Shown: positions 32,464-42,309, counted from the stretch's first letter. The stretch: 64,000 bases of DNA from Paraburkholderia largidicola (GCF_013426895.1 NZ_AP023175.1:1054001-1118000); one strand, 5' to 3'. Notes: generated by a model from the sequence alone, not told the origin. Numbers and translations are program-made.

Positions 32464-33249
32464 TTAGTTGCGCGAGGTACCGTGCAACAGCATCCGGTAT
32501 TCGGTCGGCGTCACGCCAACGGTGGCCTTGAACTGCCGCGTGAACGCGCTGTGATCCGTATAGCCGCACAGCGCGGCGACATCGGTGACCTTGTCGTGCG
32601 ATACGAGTAGTGCCGTGGCCGCATCGAGCCGGGTCTTCAGCAACACCTGGCGCGGCGTCAGATGAAACACCTTGTGAAAATACCGTTCGAGCTGCGCAAC
32701 CGACATGTCGGCCATCGCGGCAAGCTGCTTGAGGTTGAGCGGCTGCACATAGTTCTCTTGCAGATACTGCACGACCGTCGCGAGCCGACTATAAGCCGGG
32801 TGGCTGCTTTCATCGGCGCGCAGATCGCGAGAAATGCCCGCCAGCCCGACCACGCGCCCCGCTGCGTCGCGCAACGGCTGCTTGCAGGTCAGGCACCAGC
32901 CGGGCTGCCGGCCCGGATACAGATGCAGTTCGAGCTGATCGACCATCTGATTGCCGACGTGAATCACCGCCTTGTCCTGCGCGGTGTAGATGCGGCCGAA
33001 GCGGCTCGGAAACACGTCTTCCGCCGTCTTGCCAAGCAGCTTTTCCTTCTCCTTGAATCCGCAGCGCGACACCAGCGTCCGATTGACGAGCGCGTAGCGC
33101 GCCTGCGCGTCCTTCACGAAGAACACGATATCGGGCATCGCATCGAAGACGGGCTCGAGCAGCGCGAAATGCGAAAGCATCCCGGCCAGCGACGCCTCAC
33201 CCGAATCGAGCGCGTCGAGGGCATCGAGCGTAGAAGCGAACGTATTCAT
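32464..33249 (-). CDS. AraC-family regulator with PAS domain (hydroxyproline operon)
   Basis: A 261-residue regulator. Residues about 35-150 form a PAS domain (MPDIVFFVKDAQARYALVNR and the closing GLAGISRDL). The C-terminal part is an AraC helix-turn-helix pair, with LKQLAAMADMSVAQLERYFH and VTDVAALCGYTDHSAFTRQF. The ATG at 33249 is preferred; one at 33267 has no better ribosome site. It is co-directional with and 158 bases after the three dehydrogenase genes and the epimerase. The best reading is an activator of the hydroxyproline genes that senses the substrate or an intermediate through the PAS domain. Confidence 0.85.
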   Translation of the reverse strand: MNTFASTLDALDALDSGEASLAGMLSHFALLEPVFDAMPDIVFFVKDAQARYALVNRTLVSRCGFKEKEKLLGKTAEDVFPSRFGRIYTAQDKAVIHVGNQMVDQLELHLYPGRQPGWCLTCKQPLRDAAGRVVGLAGISRDLRADESSHPAYSRLATVVQYLQENYVQPLNLKQLAAMADMSVAQLERYFHKVFHLTPRQVLLKTRLDAATALLVSHDKVTDVAALCGYTDHSAFTRQFKATVGVTPTEYRMLLHGTSRN

Positions 33250-33407
33250 CGTGAGGATTCCGTGCATGGGCTGCGAGGACGTGAAGATTGCCGCGGCGCG
33301 CGTTTCGCGGGGCTGATCGATTATAGGGCGGCGCGTGGCGGGTGAAATAAAACTGCGTGAGTGCGTCAGATGCGCGGGTCCTGTTATCTTTCTCGCGGAC
33401 CGGCGGG

Positions 33408-34700
33408 TCAACGCGCGGCCGTATCCTCATCGGCTGCAAGCATCAGCGTGGCGATTTGAGCCGGGTGGACAGGCGGCCGCATCTGCGTCACATCCCAGCC
33501 AAACAACGCCTCCACCGCACCGCCGCAGATGCGCCCCTGGCACGCGCCCATTCCACAACGCGTATGCAGCTTCGCGTCGCGCCAGCTTGCATGCGCGCGG
33601 ACCTCGCCGACCGATACGTCTTCGCAACGGCAGAGCAAGGTATCGTCGGCGGGCAGTTGGCGCGCGTGGTCGCGCAACGCGAATGCCGACTCGACGCGCG
33701 CCGCGAAACGCTGCCAGCGCGCGCGTTCCCGTTGCAGTTGCACGACGCAGTCGCCCTGCTCGACGCCCACGGCGGCAAGGCCCGCAATCCGCCCCTCTAC
33801 CCGCGCAAGCTCCATCCCGCCGACGCCCACACACTCGCCCGCTGCGAAGACGTTAGCGACGGACGTGCGCTGCGCTTCGTCGATAGCGATTGCACCGTCG
33901 GCGCGCGTTGCGCAGCCCAACGCGCGCGCGAGTGTCGTATTCGGTACGAGGCCGTAGCCACAAGCGATGCGGTCGCAATCGATCGTCTCCCTGCGTCCAC
34001 CCGCGCGTTCGACGATCGCGCGCTCGACGCGTCCACTACCCTGTGCCGCGCGCACTACGCTCGATGTCAGATAACGGAGTCCTGCAAAGCCGTGCGTCAA
34101 TTGAAACGCCTGCGCGAGCTTCGCGGGCGTTGCCGCAAGCGACACGCCGAAGCGCGCCACCGACGCCAACGACGCCTGCTCGACCACGGCCACGACCCGC
34201 GCGCCCGCGGCGCGCGCGGTCGCGAGCGACGCGAGCAGCAACGGACCGCTGCCCGCGATCACGATGCGCTCGCCGCGCACAGGCACGCCGCCCTTGATCA
34301 ACGCCTGCAAGCCGCCCGCGCCCGTTACACCGGGCAACGTCCAGCCGTCGAACGGCAACAGCAGCTCACGCGCGCCCGTGGCGAGAATCAGGCGGTCGTA
34401 GCCAATGCACGCGCCGCCCGGTTCCGCTGACTCGACCAGCAGACGCCCTTTGTCGAGCGGCGCAATAACGCGTGTCGCAGACGTGAGCGTCACGTTGCCC
34501 TTCGTCTGGATCTCATGCAGAAGCGCAGCCAAGTCATCCGATGGCGGATGCGCGGGGCCATTGCGCCATACCTGACCGCCCGCACGAGGATTGTCGTCGA
34601 GCATGGCGACGCGAGCGTCCCCTTTCGCCGCCTCGCAAGCGGCCGCGAGGCCCGCCGGTCCCGCCCCGACGACGACGACATCGAAGTGTTGGCCGTTCAT
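33408..34700 (-). CDS. D-hydroxyproline dehydrogenase, FAD/NAD-type subunit
   Basis: A 430-residue pyridine-nucleotide-disulfide-type flavoprotein of the HcnB/OoxA class. The N-terminal FAD motif is VVVVGAGPAGLAAACEAA, a second dinucleotide motif is RIVIAGSGPLLLASLATARA, and FAD is bound by FAAGECVGVGG. The C-terminal 80 residues hold a cysteine-rich BFD-like iron-sulfur segment: LLCRCEDV, then CGMGACQGRICGGAV. The start overlaps the stop of the small [2Fe-2S] gene by four bases. With that protein and the DAO-type subunit at 34962 it should form the multi-subunit dehydrogenase that oxidises cis-4-hydroxy-D-proline. It is the last structural gene of the leftward operon. Confidence 0.82.
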   Translation of the reverse strand: MNGQHFDVVVVGAGPAGLAAACEAAKGDARVAMLDDNPRAGGQVWRNGPAHPPSDDLAALLHEIQTKGNVTLTSATRVIAPLDKGRLLVESAEPGGACIGYDRLILATGARELLLPFDGWTLPGVTGAGGLQALIKGGVPVRGERIVIAGSGPLLLASLATARAAGARVVAVVEQASLASVARFGVSLAATPAKLAQAFQLTHGFAGLRYLTSSVVRAAQGSGRVERAIVERAGGRRETIDCDRIACGYGLVPNTTLARALGCATRADGAIAIDEAQRTSVANVFAAGECVGVGGMELARVEGRIAGLAAVGVEQGDCVVQLQRERARWQRFAARVESAFALRDHARQLPADDTLLCRCEDVSVGEVRAHASWRDAKLHTRCGMGACQGRICGGAVEALFGWDVTQMRPPVHPAQIATLMLAADEDTAAR

Positions 34701-34969
34701 CGCGGCCTCGTTGTTTGCACGATCTGGCCGTCGCGGCACACGGTCTGACAGGCGAGCACATGCATGCGTCCATCGACCGTGACGCGGCATTCCTGGCACA
34801 CGCCCATGCCGCACATCGGCGCACGCGGCTCGCCAGTGACGGACGCACGCGTGCCGTATGCGCTCCCACCGCACACTGCCAGCGCAGCGGCGATGGTGAC
34901 GCCCTGCTCGATCTCGACAGGCTGGCCGTCGATCGTCAGGCGAACGCGTGGAAGAACCGCTTCAGACAT
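34697..34969 (-). CDS. Small [2Fe-2S] subunit of D-hydroxyproline dehydrogenase
   Basis: A 90-residue ferredoxin-like protein of the HcnA/SoxA-type class. It carries a plant-type [2Fe-2S] cluster motif: C in CGMGVCQEC (C-x4-C-x2-C) and a fourth cysteine in LACQ. The ATG at 34969 is used because the conserved part begins there; it overlaps the end of the DAO-type subunit by eight bases, and its own end overlaps the next start by four bases. This tight order (DAO-type, ferredoxin, FAD/NAD-type) is characteristic of heteromeric amino-acid dehydrogenases. It shuttles electrons between the flavin subunits. Confidence 0.85.
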   Translation of the reverse strand: MSEAVLPRVRLTIDGQPVEIEQGVTIAAALAVCGGSAYGTRASVTGEPRAPMCGMGVCQECRVTVDGRMHVLACQTVCRDGQIVQTTRPR

Positions 34970-36089
34970 GACATGCCCCCAACTCGAAACGCGCTGGCAG
35001 AAACGGATCGACGGCAATGACAGACGCTGTCCGGGTGATCTGCGCGGCGAGCAACTGCGCGGTCCCCAGCGACGTCGTCACGCCCAGTCCTTCATGGCCG
35101 ACAGCGAGCCACACGCCAGGCGCCGCGCTGCCTGCTGGGCCAATCAACGGCATGCCATCCGGCGATGCCGCGCGAAAACCCGTCCATGCGCGAATGCCGT
35201 TGAGCGTCGGCAACTCGGGCAGATAACGCGCCGCGCGTTGCAGCATCTGCGCGAGCACGGGCATTTCGACGGCTGCATCGGTGGTGTCGAACTGGCGCGA
35301 GGAGCCGATCAGCAGTTGTCCTGTCGGGCGCGGTTGCGCGTTGAACGCGACGGATGTTCCTGTCGCGTGATGAGCGCTCTTGATATAGCCGAGTTCGAGC
35401 AGTTGATGGCGGATGAAACCAGGGTAGCGGTCGGTGATCAGCAAGTGGCCTTTTTTAGGCTGCAACGGCAAGCCGCGCACGAGTTCGCGCGCCTGCAGTC
35501 CATTCGCGACGACGATGTGCGCGCCGCCGACACGCTCGCCATTCGACAGTGTGACGTGCTGCGCATCGACGGCCACGGCTTGCGCATGCAGCCTCAAGTC
35601 GATGCGCGCAGCGCCCGGCGATTGCGTGAGCAGCCATTGCGCAGCGGATGGCGCATAGACGATGCTGTCATGCCCGATCAGCAAGCCGCCCGCCATGCCC
35701 GGCGCGAGCGACGGCTCGCAATCGTACAAGGCGCGTTCGTCTAAAAGTTGCGCCGCGACGTCCTGCGCGGTGAAGGCAGCGTGCATCTCGCGCGCGGCGT
35801 CGAGTTCTTCGGCGTCGGCTGCGACCCACAGGGTGCAGCAGCGCGCGAACGCATCGCGGGTTCGCAACTGCGGGGCAAGCGCCAGCCACAAGTCGCGCGA
35901 ATAACGGCTCAACGCGAACTCCGCCGGCGAGTCGTTCATCACGACGATATGCCCCATGCCCGCCGCCGTCGCGCCGCCGCCAATACCCTGCGCGTCGAGC
36001 ACCGTCACGCGCAACCCACGCGCGGAGAGTTCCGCCGCGCACGCCGCGCCGACGATACCCGCGCCGACGATCACGACATCCGCCGTCAT
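34962..36089 (-). CDS. D-hydroxyproline dehydrogenase, DAO-type FAD subunit
   Basis: A 375-residue FAD oxidoreductase of the D-amino-acid oxidase superfamily. The FAD motif is [19 protein letters not shown], with the acidic residue in VTVLDAQG and [10 protein letters not shown]. The C-terminal FAD contact is [20 protein letters not shown]. This subunit should carry the active site that oxidises cis-4-hydroxy-D-proline to 1-pyrroline-4-hydroxy-2-carboxylate. Its start overlaps the stop of the epimerase gene by four bases (ATGA at 36086-36089), so translation is coupled. The context defines the substrate, as family members also oxidise other D-amino acids. Confidence 0.85.
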   Translation of the reverse strand: MTADVVIVGAGIVGAACAAELSARGLRVTVLDAQGIGGGATAAGMGHIVVMNDSPAEFALSRYSRDLWLALAPQLRTRDAFARCCTLWVAADAEELDAAREMHAAFTAQDVAAQLLDERALYDCEPSLAPGMAGGLLIGHDSIVYAPSAAQWLLTQSPGAARIDLRLHAQAVAVDAQHVTLSNGERVGGAHIVVANGLQARELVRGLPLQPKKGHLLITDRYPGFIRHQLLELGYIKSAHHATGTSVAFNAQPRPTGQLLIGSSRQFDTTDAAVEMPVLAQMLQRAARYLPELPTLNGIRAWTGFRAASPDGMPLIGPAGSAAPGVWLAVGHEGLGVTTSLGTAQLLAAQITRTASVIAVDPFLPARFELGACHV

Positions 36090-37042
36090 ACCGTGCGGAT
36101 GCCCCACGCGAACGGATCGCGTTCGTCGAAGCAAAGGCGGCTCTCGGCCATGATGTGCGCGTGCCCGGTGATGGTCGGAATGACGGTCGCCACGCCGTCC
36201 TGCGTGCCGCCTTCCGCATAGCTCGCGTCGAACACGCTGCCGATGATGCTCTCCTGCCGCCACACCGTTCCCGCCGCGAGCTTGCCGTCGTCAGCGAGAC
36301 ACGCGACCTTCGCGCTCGTGCCCGTGCCGCACGGCGAGCGGTCGTACGCGTTGCCGGGACACAGCACGAAGCTGCGGCTGTCGATGCCTTCTCGCGAGCC
36401 CGGTCCGAACAGTTCGATGTGGTCGATCAGCGCGCCGTTCGCGCCCGTGATGTCCGCTGCGATCAGCGCGTCGCGGATCGTCGAACTGAACTGCGTGAGT
36501 TCGGGAATGTTCGACGCGTCCAGCGTGCGGCCATGGTCCGCGACGAGAAAGAACCAGTTGCCGCCCCACGCGATATCGCCCGTCAGCTGACCGAAGCCGG
36601 GCACATCGACGCTCACGTCCTTGCGATACCGGTACGCGGGCACGTTGCGCACCGACACGCTGAGATCGGCGTTGAGCGTCGCCTCGACGATGCCAACGGG
36701 CGTGTCGATCAGATGCCGGCCCGGCCCGATGCGTCCCATATGCGCCAGCGACACCACGAGGCCGATCGTGCCGTGTCCGCACATGCCCAGGTAGCCGACG
36801 TTGTTGAAGAAGATCACGCCTGCCGCGCATTCCTTGCGATCCGGTTCGCACAACAGCGCGCCGACCACCACATCCGAGCCGCGCGGCTCGGTGACGATGC
36901 CCGCGCGCCAGTCGTCGAAGCGCGCACGAAACACGTCGAGCCGTTGCGCGAGCGTGCCGCCGCCGAGGTCGGGGCCGCCGGACACCACGAGGCGGGTCGG
37001 TTCACCGCCCGTGTGCGAATCGATGACGTTCAAGGTTTTCAT
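36086..37042 (-). CDS. 4-hydroxyproline 2-epimerase
   Basis: A 318-residue cofactor-independent enzyme of the proline-racemase family, which inverts the alpha-carbon of trans-4-hydroxy-L-proline to give cis-4-hydroxy-D-proline. Both catalytic cysteines are present: in MCGHGTIG near residue 88 and in [10 protein letters not shown] near residue 236, which fits the epimerase rather than the dehydratase (threonine at the second site). The start at 37042 is chosen, but an ATG three codons upstream (37051) is possible. It is first in the leftward operon and divergent from the deaminase gene. This is the first step of hydroxyproline breakdown. Confidence 0.92.
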   Translation of the reverse strand: MKTLNVIDSHTGGEPTRLVVSGGPDLGGGTLAQRLDVFRARFDDWRAGIVTEPRGSDVVVGALLCEPDRKECAAGVIFFNNVGYLGMCGHGTIGLVVSLAHMGRIGPGRHLIDTPVGIVEATLNADLSVSVRNVPAYRYRKDVSVDVPGFGQLTGDIAWGGNWFFLVADHGRTLDASNIPELTQFSSTIRDALIAADITGANGALIDHIELFGPGSREGIDSRSFVLCPGNAYDRSPCGTGTSAKVACLADDGKLAAGTVWRQESIIGSVFDASYAEGGTQDGVATVIPTITGHAHIMAESRLCFDERDPFAWGIRTV

Positions 37043-37399
37043 GGCACTCATGGTAGAAACGCGGCGGCCCGCAGTCTTGAAGCGGCTGCGCGTGGATTGT
37101 GACGATTTCAGCATAGTCTGAAGAACGCGGATGCCGCCTGCATCCGGGTTGCGGCCGGTTGGGTCATCGAGCAGGCAGCGCGTGGCCGCGTCGAGCGCGG
37201 GTAGGCTAACGGTTCCGCCGCGTTCGGCGGTTGAATGAAGGGCAACGCGAGCACGAAACGCTGAAAGCATCGTAAATCAGGGATTCCCCTCGCACAGCCG
37301 CTATGCCGAAATCGTCACGCGGAACGCGCGATTCGCGCAAGACATCCGAATATTCCCTGCTTACACTGCACTCGACTCATCACTTTCAGGAGAGCAGTC
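37043..37399. promoter_or_regulatory. Divergent regulatory region of the hydroxyproline genes
   Basis: About 357 bases between the epimerase gene and the deaminase gene. It must hold both promoters and the site of the AraC-type regulator. No inverted or direct repeat stands out to me. A ribosome site CAGGAGAG is at 37387-37394. Confidence 0.55.
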
Positions 37400-38305
37400 G
37401 TGGCGCATATCTGGGAAGGCGTATTGCCCGCAGTCACCACCAAGTTCAACGCGGATTTCAGCATAGACCGCGCATGGACCGGCAAGAATATCGAGGCGCA
37501 GATCGACGCGGGTGTCGACGGGATCATCGTGTGCGGCTCGCTCGGCGAGGCGTCCACGCTTTCCCTCGATGAAAAGCTGCAGGTGCTCGACGTGGCCGTC
37601 GAAGCCTCGCGCGGCCGCGTGCCCGTGCTGCTGACGATCGCCGAAAACAGCACGCTCGACGGCTGCCGCCAGGCCGAAGCGGGCGCGAAGCGCGGCGCCG
37701 CGGGCTATATGGTGCTGCCAGGCCTGCGCTATCTGTCGGACCGCCGCGAGACGCTGAACCACTTCCGCATGGTCGCCGACGCCAGCCCGCTGCCGCTGAT
37801 GATCTACAACAATCCGCTCGCGTACGGCGTCGACATGACGCCGGAGATGTTCGCCGAGATCGCCGACGAGAAGAAGATCGTCGCGATCAAGGAATCGTGC
37901 GGCGACGTGCGGCGCGTGACCGATCTCATCAACGAAGTCGGCGACCGCTATGCAATTCTGTGCGGCGTCGACAATCTGGCGATGGAAGCGATCCTGATGG
38001 GCGCGCATGGCTGGGTCGCGGGGCTGGTGTGCGCGTTCCCGCACGAGACGGTCGCGATCTACAAGTTGCTGAAGGCGGGACGGCTGGAAGAGGCGCGCGC
38101 GATCTATCGCTGGTTCGCGCCGTTGCTGGCGCTCGATGTATCGGCGAAGCTCGTGCAGAACATCAAGCTGGCGGAAGCGATTGTCGGCCTTGGCACGGAG
38201 CCCGTGCGTCCGCCGCGGCTGCCGCTCGCCGGCGACGAGCGCAAGGCCGTCGAAACGCTGATCCGCCGCGCGATCGAAGCGCGTCCGGCTCTGCCGAAGC
38301 TGTAA
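37400..38305 (+). CDS. Dihydrodipicolinate-synthase-family 1-pyrroline-4-hydroxy-2-carboxylate deaminase
   Basis: A 301-residue class I aldolase-fold enzyme of the DapA family. It starts at a GTG (37400) preceded by CAGGAGAG. The family segments are GVLPAVTTKFNAD, GIIVCGSLGEASTLS, MIYNNPLAYGVDM and the Schiff-base lysine in VAIKESCGD near residue 164. Its place, divergent from a hydroxyproline epimerase, points to the deaminase that turns 1-pyrroline-4-hydroxy-2-carboxylate into alpha-ketoglutarate semialdehyde. A true dihydrodipicolinate synthase is unlikely in this context. The next step, alpha-ketoglutarate semialdehyde dehydrogenase, is not next to it. Confidence 0.85.
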   Translation: MAHIWEGVLPAVTTKFNADFSIDRAWTGKNIEAQIDAGVDGIIVCGSLGEASTLSLDEKLQVLDVAVEASRGRVPVLLTIAENSTLDGCRQAEAGAKRGAAGYMVLPGLRYLSDRRETLNHFRMVADASPLPLMIYNNPLAYGVDMTPEMFAEIADEKKIVAIKESCGDVRRVTDLINEVGDRYAILCGVDNLAMEAILMGAHGWVAGLVCAFPHETVAIYKLLKAGRLEEARAIYRWFAPLLALDVSAKLVQNIKLAEAIVGLGTEPVRPPRLPLAGDERKAVETLIRRAIEARPALPKL

Positions 38306-38329
38306 GCACGAACGCGGGAAACAAAAGAA

Positions 38330-38360
38330 AGCGGCGGCTTCCTTGCACAGGAAGCCGCCG
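38330..38360. terminator. Stem-loop between convergent genes
   Basis: A 12-bp GC-rich stem (38330-38341 with 38349-38360) and a 7-base loop lie between the convergent deaminase and response-regulator genes. There is no good T-run, so it may act as a weak or rho-assisted terminator for either gene. Confidence 0.5.
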
Positions 38361-38390
38361 CCAGAACCGCTCAACTCCGCTCTACTCCGC

Positions 38391-39116
38391 TCAGGCCGCC
38401 TCTGCATGCGGCACAGCGGCGGTGTCGTTCACGCGCAGATGCAGCAGCCGATAGCCGCTCTTGTACACGGGCTGCAGACGGAAATCGTTGTGCGGCTCGA
38501 TCTCCAGCAGCATGCGCAGGCGCGACACGTGGCTGTCGATCGTGCGCGTCACCTCGCGGAACTCGCGGCCCCAGACCATCGCAAAGATGTGATCGCGCGA
38601 CAGCACGCGGCCGATGTTCGAAAAGAACAGCGACGCCAGCCGGTACTGCGTGCCTGACAACTGCACCGGCGAGCCGCGCAGCGTGACCAGTTGGCGGCGG
38701 GTGTCGAAGTGATACGGGCCGACGTCGAAACTGTCCTTGCCGTAGCGTTCCGGATACGCGCGCCGCAGCAGTGCGGACAGCCTCTCGCGAAACTCGGCAT
38801 GCCGCACGGGCAGCGTGGCGTAGTCGTCGGCGCCCAGCACGAACGCGCGCACGACGCTTTCTTCCGAGCCATCCACCGACGCGAACATCACGGGCATGCG
38901 CTCGCCGCCTACCGAGCGGACCGCCTTGAGCACATCCGTGCCCGACAGACGCAGCGCGTGCCAGTCGAGAATCAGCAGATCGACCGTCGAGCGGGCGAGC
39001 ACCTTGGAGAGCGTCAGGCCGTCGTCGTACACGACGCAACTGTGGCCAGCCTGAACGATGATTTTTTCCAGCAACTTACCCTGCACGAGGTCACGCTGAA
39101 GAATGGCGATACGCAT
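38391..39116 (-). CDS. OmpR-type response regulator with atypical receiver
   Basis: A 241-residue regulator. The receiver (1-120) keeps an aspartate at the usual place (LLILDWHALRLSG), but the conserved lysine near its end seems replaced (LPVRHAEFRE), and the acidic pair at the start is thin. The winged-helix output (about 130-235) is normal for OmpR/PhoB: VTLRGSPVQLSGTQYRLASL, then RDHIFAMVWGREFREVTRTI and DSHVSRLRMLLE. No histidine kinase is adjacent, so it is an orphan. It is divergent from an MFS gene at 39381. It might work without phosphorylation or be driven by a distant kinase. Confidence 0.78.
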   Translation of the reverse strand: MRIAILQRDLVQGKLLEKIIVQAGHSCVVYDDGLTLSKVLARSTVDLLILDWHALRLSGTDVLKAVRSVGGERMPVMFASVDGSEESVVRAFVLGADDYATLPVRHAEFRERLSALLRRAYPERYGKDSFDVGPYHFDTRRQLVTLRGSPVQLSGTQYRLASLFFSNIGRVLSRDHIFAMVWGREFREVTRTIDSHVSRLRMLLEIEPHNDFRLQPVYKSGYRLLHLRVNDTAAVPHAEAA

Positions 39117-39380
39117 TGATGAGTCCCCGACAATTGGTCCAGGATCGCGATTCTGTTCACGCCTTCTCGTTAAGCCCATCAGACTTGTCTGAATTTGCAA
39201 AGGTTCTGCGACAAATTACATCCTGTAAAATCGCGGGCTGGCCAAAATCGTCATCGCGCCGCCCTATCCGGGCTGGCGCGCCGTGTCCCGTGCCCTACCC
39301 CGCACTGCCGCACTTCCCGCCTGACGACCGCCGTACTCCGCGCGCAACGCGCGGCTCTTCTATTCATACAACGACAGGCA

Positions 39381-40688
39381 ATGCAAGCAACAGAACTGGG
39401 TAGACCACACGCCAGGGACAGCGCGCACGCGCGCCCCCTCACGGGCAACGACTACAAGACACTCAGCCTCGCCGCGCTCGGCGGCGCGCTCGAGTTCTAC
39501 GACTTCATCATCTTCGTGTTCTTCGCCCCGGCGATCGGACAGCTGTTCTTCCCGCAGTCGATTCCCGACTGGCTGCGCCAGCTGCAGACCTTCGGCATCT
39601 TCGCCGCCGGTTATCTGGCGCGGCCGCTGGGCGGCATCATCATGGCGCACTTCGGCGATCTGCTCGGCCGCAAGCGCATGTTCACGCTGAGCGTGCTGCT
39701 GATGTCGCTGCCGACACTGATGATGGGCATGCTGCCCACCTACGCGAGCATCGGCATCATGGCGCCCGTGCTGCTGCTCCTGTTCCGCGTGATGCAGGGC
39801 GCGGCTGTCGGCGGCGAAGTGCCGGGCGCGTGGGTATTCGTCTCCGAGCACGTGCCGCAGCGCCACGTCGGCTATGCGTGCGGCACGCTGACAGCGGGCC
39901 TGACGGCGGGCATCCTGCTCGGCTCGCTGGTCGCGTCGGCCGTGAACCGCCACTTCGCGCCCGCCGACATCACCGATTTCGCGTGGCGCATCCCGTTCCT
40001 GCTCGGCGGCGTGTTCGGCCTGGTCTCGGTCTATCTGCGGCGCTGGCTGCACGAGACGCCCGTGTTCGCCGAAATGAAGCAGCGCAAATCGCTGGCCGCG
40101 GAAATTCCGTTGAAGGCCGTGCTGCGCGATCATGGCCGCGCCGTGATCGTGTCGATGCTGCTCACGTGGATGCTGTCGGCCGCGATCGTCGTCGTGATCC
40201 TGATGACGCCGACGCTGCTGCAAAAGCAGTTTCACATCGCGCCGGCGACGGCACTGTTCGCCAACAGCATCGCGACGCTGTTCCTGACGATCGGCTGCGT
40301 GCTGGCGGGCTCGCTCGCGGGGCGCTTCGGCGCGGGCCGGACGATTTTCGTCGGCTGCGTCGGGCTCGGCATTGCGTATTACGTGCTGTTCCAGCAACTC
40401 GCCGTCGATAGCGCGATGCTCGTGCCGCTGTACGCGATCGCGGGCCTGTTCGTCGGCGTGATCGGCGCGGTGCCGTTCGTGATGGTCAATGCGTTCCCGC
40501 CCGTGGTGCGCTTCTCGGGCATCTCCTTCTCGTACAACGTCGCGTACGCGGTGTTCGGCGGCCTGACGCCGATCGTCGTTTCGCTGATGCTGAAGTCGAA
40601 TCCGATGGCGCCCGCGCTCTACGTCGGCGCGCTGTGCGTGATCGGCGCCCTGACCGCGTGCTTCGTGAAGAAGGACGCCGCGCAGTAA
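39381..40688 (+). CDS. MFS transporter, MHS (metabolite:H+ symporter) family
   Basis: A 435-residue transporter of the MHS branch of the MFS (proline/betaine, dicarboxylate and alpha-ketoglutarate symporters). Typical parts are LEFYDFIIFVFFAPAIGQLF in helix 1, ARPLGGIIMAHFGDLLGRKR (motif A) and MQGAAVGGEVPGAWVFVSEH. Twelve helices follow. The ATG at 39381 puts the family start at the right place; upstream frame extension to 39195 is not supported. It is divergent from the orphan response regulator. Because the hydroxyproline cluster is next door, it could import hydroxyproline or a product, but this is only proximity. Confidence 0.82.
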   Translation: MQATELGRPHARDSAHARPLTGNDYKTLSLAALGGALEFYDFIIFVFFAPAIGQLFFPQSIPDWLRQLQTFGIFAAGYLARPLGGIIMAHFGDLLGRKRMFTLSVLLMSLPTLMMGMLPTYASIGIMAPVLLLLFRVMQGAAVGGEVPGAWVFVSEHVPQRHVGYACGTLTAGLTAGILLGSLVASAVNRHFAPADITDFAWRIPFLLGGVFGLVSVYLRRWLHETPVFAEMKQRKSLAAEIPLKAVLRDHGRAVIVSMLLTWMLSAAIVVVILMTPTLLQKQFHIAPATALFANSIATLFLTIGCVLAGSLAGRFGAGRTIFVGCVGLGIAYYVLFQQLAVDSAMLVPLYAIAGLFVGVIGAVPFVMVNAFPPVVRFSGISFSYNVAYAVFGGLTPIVVSLMLKSNPMAPALYVGALCVIGALTACFVKKDAAQ

Positions 40689-40804
40689 AGCCGTTTCAGG
40701 TGGCGTGCGCGGGCACGCCACTTGCCCCCCCTGGACGGGTCGTCGCATCGACACTTCAAGCCGGTCCAAAACGTCGCATGGCAGGGCCGCCCTATCATCG
40801 ACGC

Positions 40805-42283
40805 ATGAATACTTCTCCTGTACCCCGCTTCACGCCGGCGCTCGCGCGCATCGTCGCGACGGTCAGCGTCGGCTTCGTCGTCACGCAACTCGACGTGACC
40901 ATCGTCAATATCGCGCTCGCGAAGATCGGCGCGGATCTGCATGCGGATGTCACCGGCCTGCAATGGATCGTCGATGCGTACACGCTCGCATTCGCGGTGT
41001 TGATGCTGTCGGCGGGTGTGCTGGGCGACCGCTTCGGCGCGCGGCGGATGTTCGCGTGCGGCATCGCGCTGTTCGCGGCGGCGTCGTTGGCCTGCGGGCT
41101 CGCTTCGGGCGCCGCGCTGCTCGTCGCCGCGCGCGCCGTGCAAGGCATGGGCGCGGCGGCGATGCTGCCCAATTCGCTCGCGTTGCTCAACGAGGCATGC
41201 AGCCACGATCCGAAGCTGCGCGCCCGCGCTGTGGGGTTGTGGACGGCGGCAGGCGCGATCGCGATTGCGGCGGGCCCGGTGATCGGCGGATTGCTGATCG
41301 CTGCATTCGGCTGGCGCGCGATCTTTCTGGTGAATCTGCCCATTTGCGCGTTGGGGCTGGCAGCAACCTTCGCGTGGGTGCCGCGTCCGCGGGCGGCCGC
41401 TGATAGAGCGCCGTCGACTGCACGTCCACGCGGCATCGATCCCGTCGGCCAACTGCTCGCGGTCGTCGCGCTGACGGCCTTTACGGGTGCCGTGATCGAA
41501 TGGCGGCCGCTCGGGCTCACGCACCCGCTCGTTTGCGGCAGCTTCGTGCTCGCGCTGATCGCGACGGTGGCGTTCGCCATCACCGAGCGTCGCGTCGATA
41601 CGCCGATGCTGCCGCTCACGTTCTTCGGCAACCGCACCTTCAGCGCGGCCGTGCTGTTCGGTATCTGCGTGAATCTGACTTACTACGGCGTCGTGTTCGT
41701 GCTGAGCCTTTATCTGCAGCACGCACGCGGCGAGACGCCGCTGCAGGCGGGTCTCGCGTTCCTGCCGCTGACGGGCGGGTTCCTGGTTTCGAACGTCGCG
41801 AGCGGCTGGGTGGTCGGGCGCTTCGGTGCACGCGTGCCGATGATCGCGGGCGCGATCACGGCCGCGCTCGGCTATGGTCTGCTGCATTTCGCGCAAGCCG
41901 CTTCACCGCTCTGGACGCTGCTAGTACCGTTTCTGCTGATCCCGTCCGGCATGGGCCTCGCCGTCCCGGCAATGACGACGGCCGTGCTCGCTTCCGTCGA
42001 CGCGCAACGCGCCGGCACGGCCTCGGCGGTTCTGAACACGGCGCGACAGGCGGGCGGCGCAGTCGGCGTGGCGGCGTTCGGCGCGCTCGCGAGCGCGTCC
42101 GACGCGGCGGGTGCGGCTGGCGCAGCGCATGTCGTGGCCGGCCTCGGATCGTCGACGCTGATCTCGTCGTGCATCCTGCTGTGCGCGCTCGGGCTCGCGT
42201 GTCTCGTGCATCCCGAGCCACACACGCACGATCGGGCGCGCGGCGGCCGTCATGGCGCGCGGCCTGCCAACGCCAGCAAATGA
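40805..42283 (+). CDS. DHA2-type MFS efflux transporter
   Basis: A 492-residue, 14-helix MFS protein of the EmrB/QacA family. Helix 1 reads VTQLDVTIVNIALAKIGADL, motif A is AGVLGDRFGARRMFACG, and the central helices and the final LSSS-like stretch complete the fold. It lies 116 bases after the MHS transporter in the same direction, but spacing and lack of a link suggest its own promoter. No regulator is next to it. It would export drugs or metabolites driven by the proton gradient; the substrate is unknown. Confidence 0.85.
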   Translation: MNTSPVPRFTPALARIVATVSVGFVVTQLDVTIVNIALAKIGADLHADVTGLQWIVDAYTLAFAVLMLSAGVLGDRFGARRMFACGIALFAAASLACGLASGAALLVAARAVQGMGAAAMLPNSLALLNEACSHDPKLRARAVGLWTAAGAIAIAAGPVIGGLLIAAFGWRAIFLVNLPICALGLAATFAWVPRPRAAADRAPSTARPRGIDPVGQLLAVVALTAFTGAVIEWRPLGLTHPLVCGSFVLALIATVAFAITERRVDTPMLPLTFFGNRTFSAAVLFGICVNLTYYGVVFVLSLYLQHARGETPLQAGLAFLPLTGGFLVSNVASGWVVGRFGARVPMIAGAITAALGYGLLHFAQAASPLWTLLVPFLLIPSGMGLAVPAMTTAVLASVDAQRAGTASAVLNTARQAGGAVGVAAFGALASASDAAGAAGAAHVVAGLGSSTLISSCILLCALGLACLVHPEPHTHDRARGGRHGARPANASK

Positions 42284-42309
42284 CGCGCGCATGAGCCGCT
42301 AAAAACACA

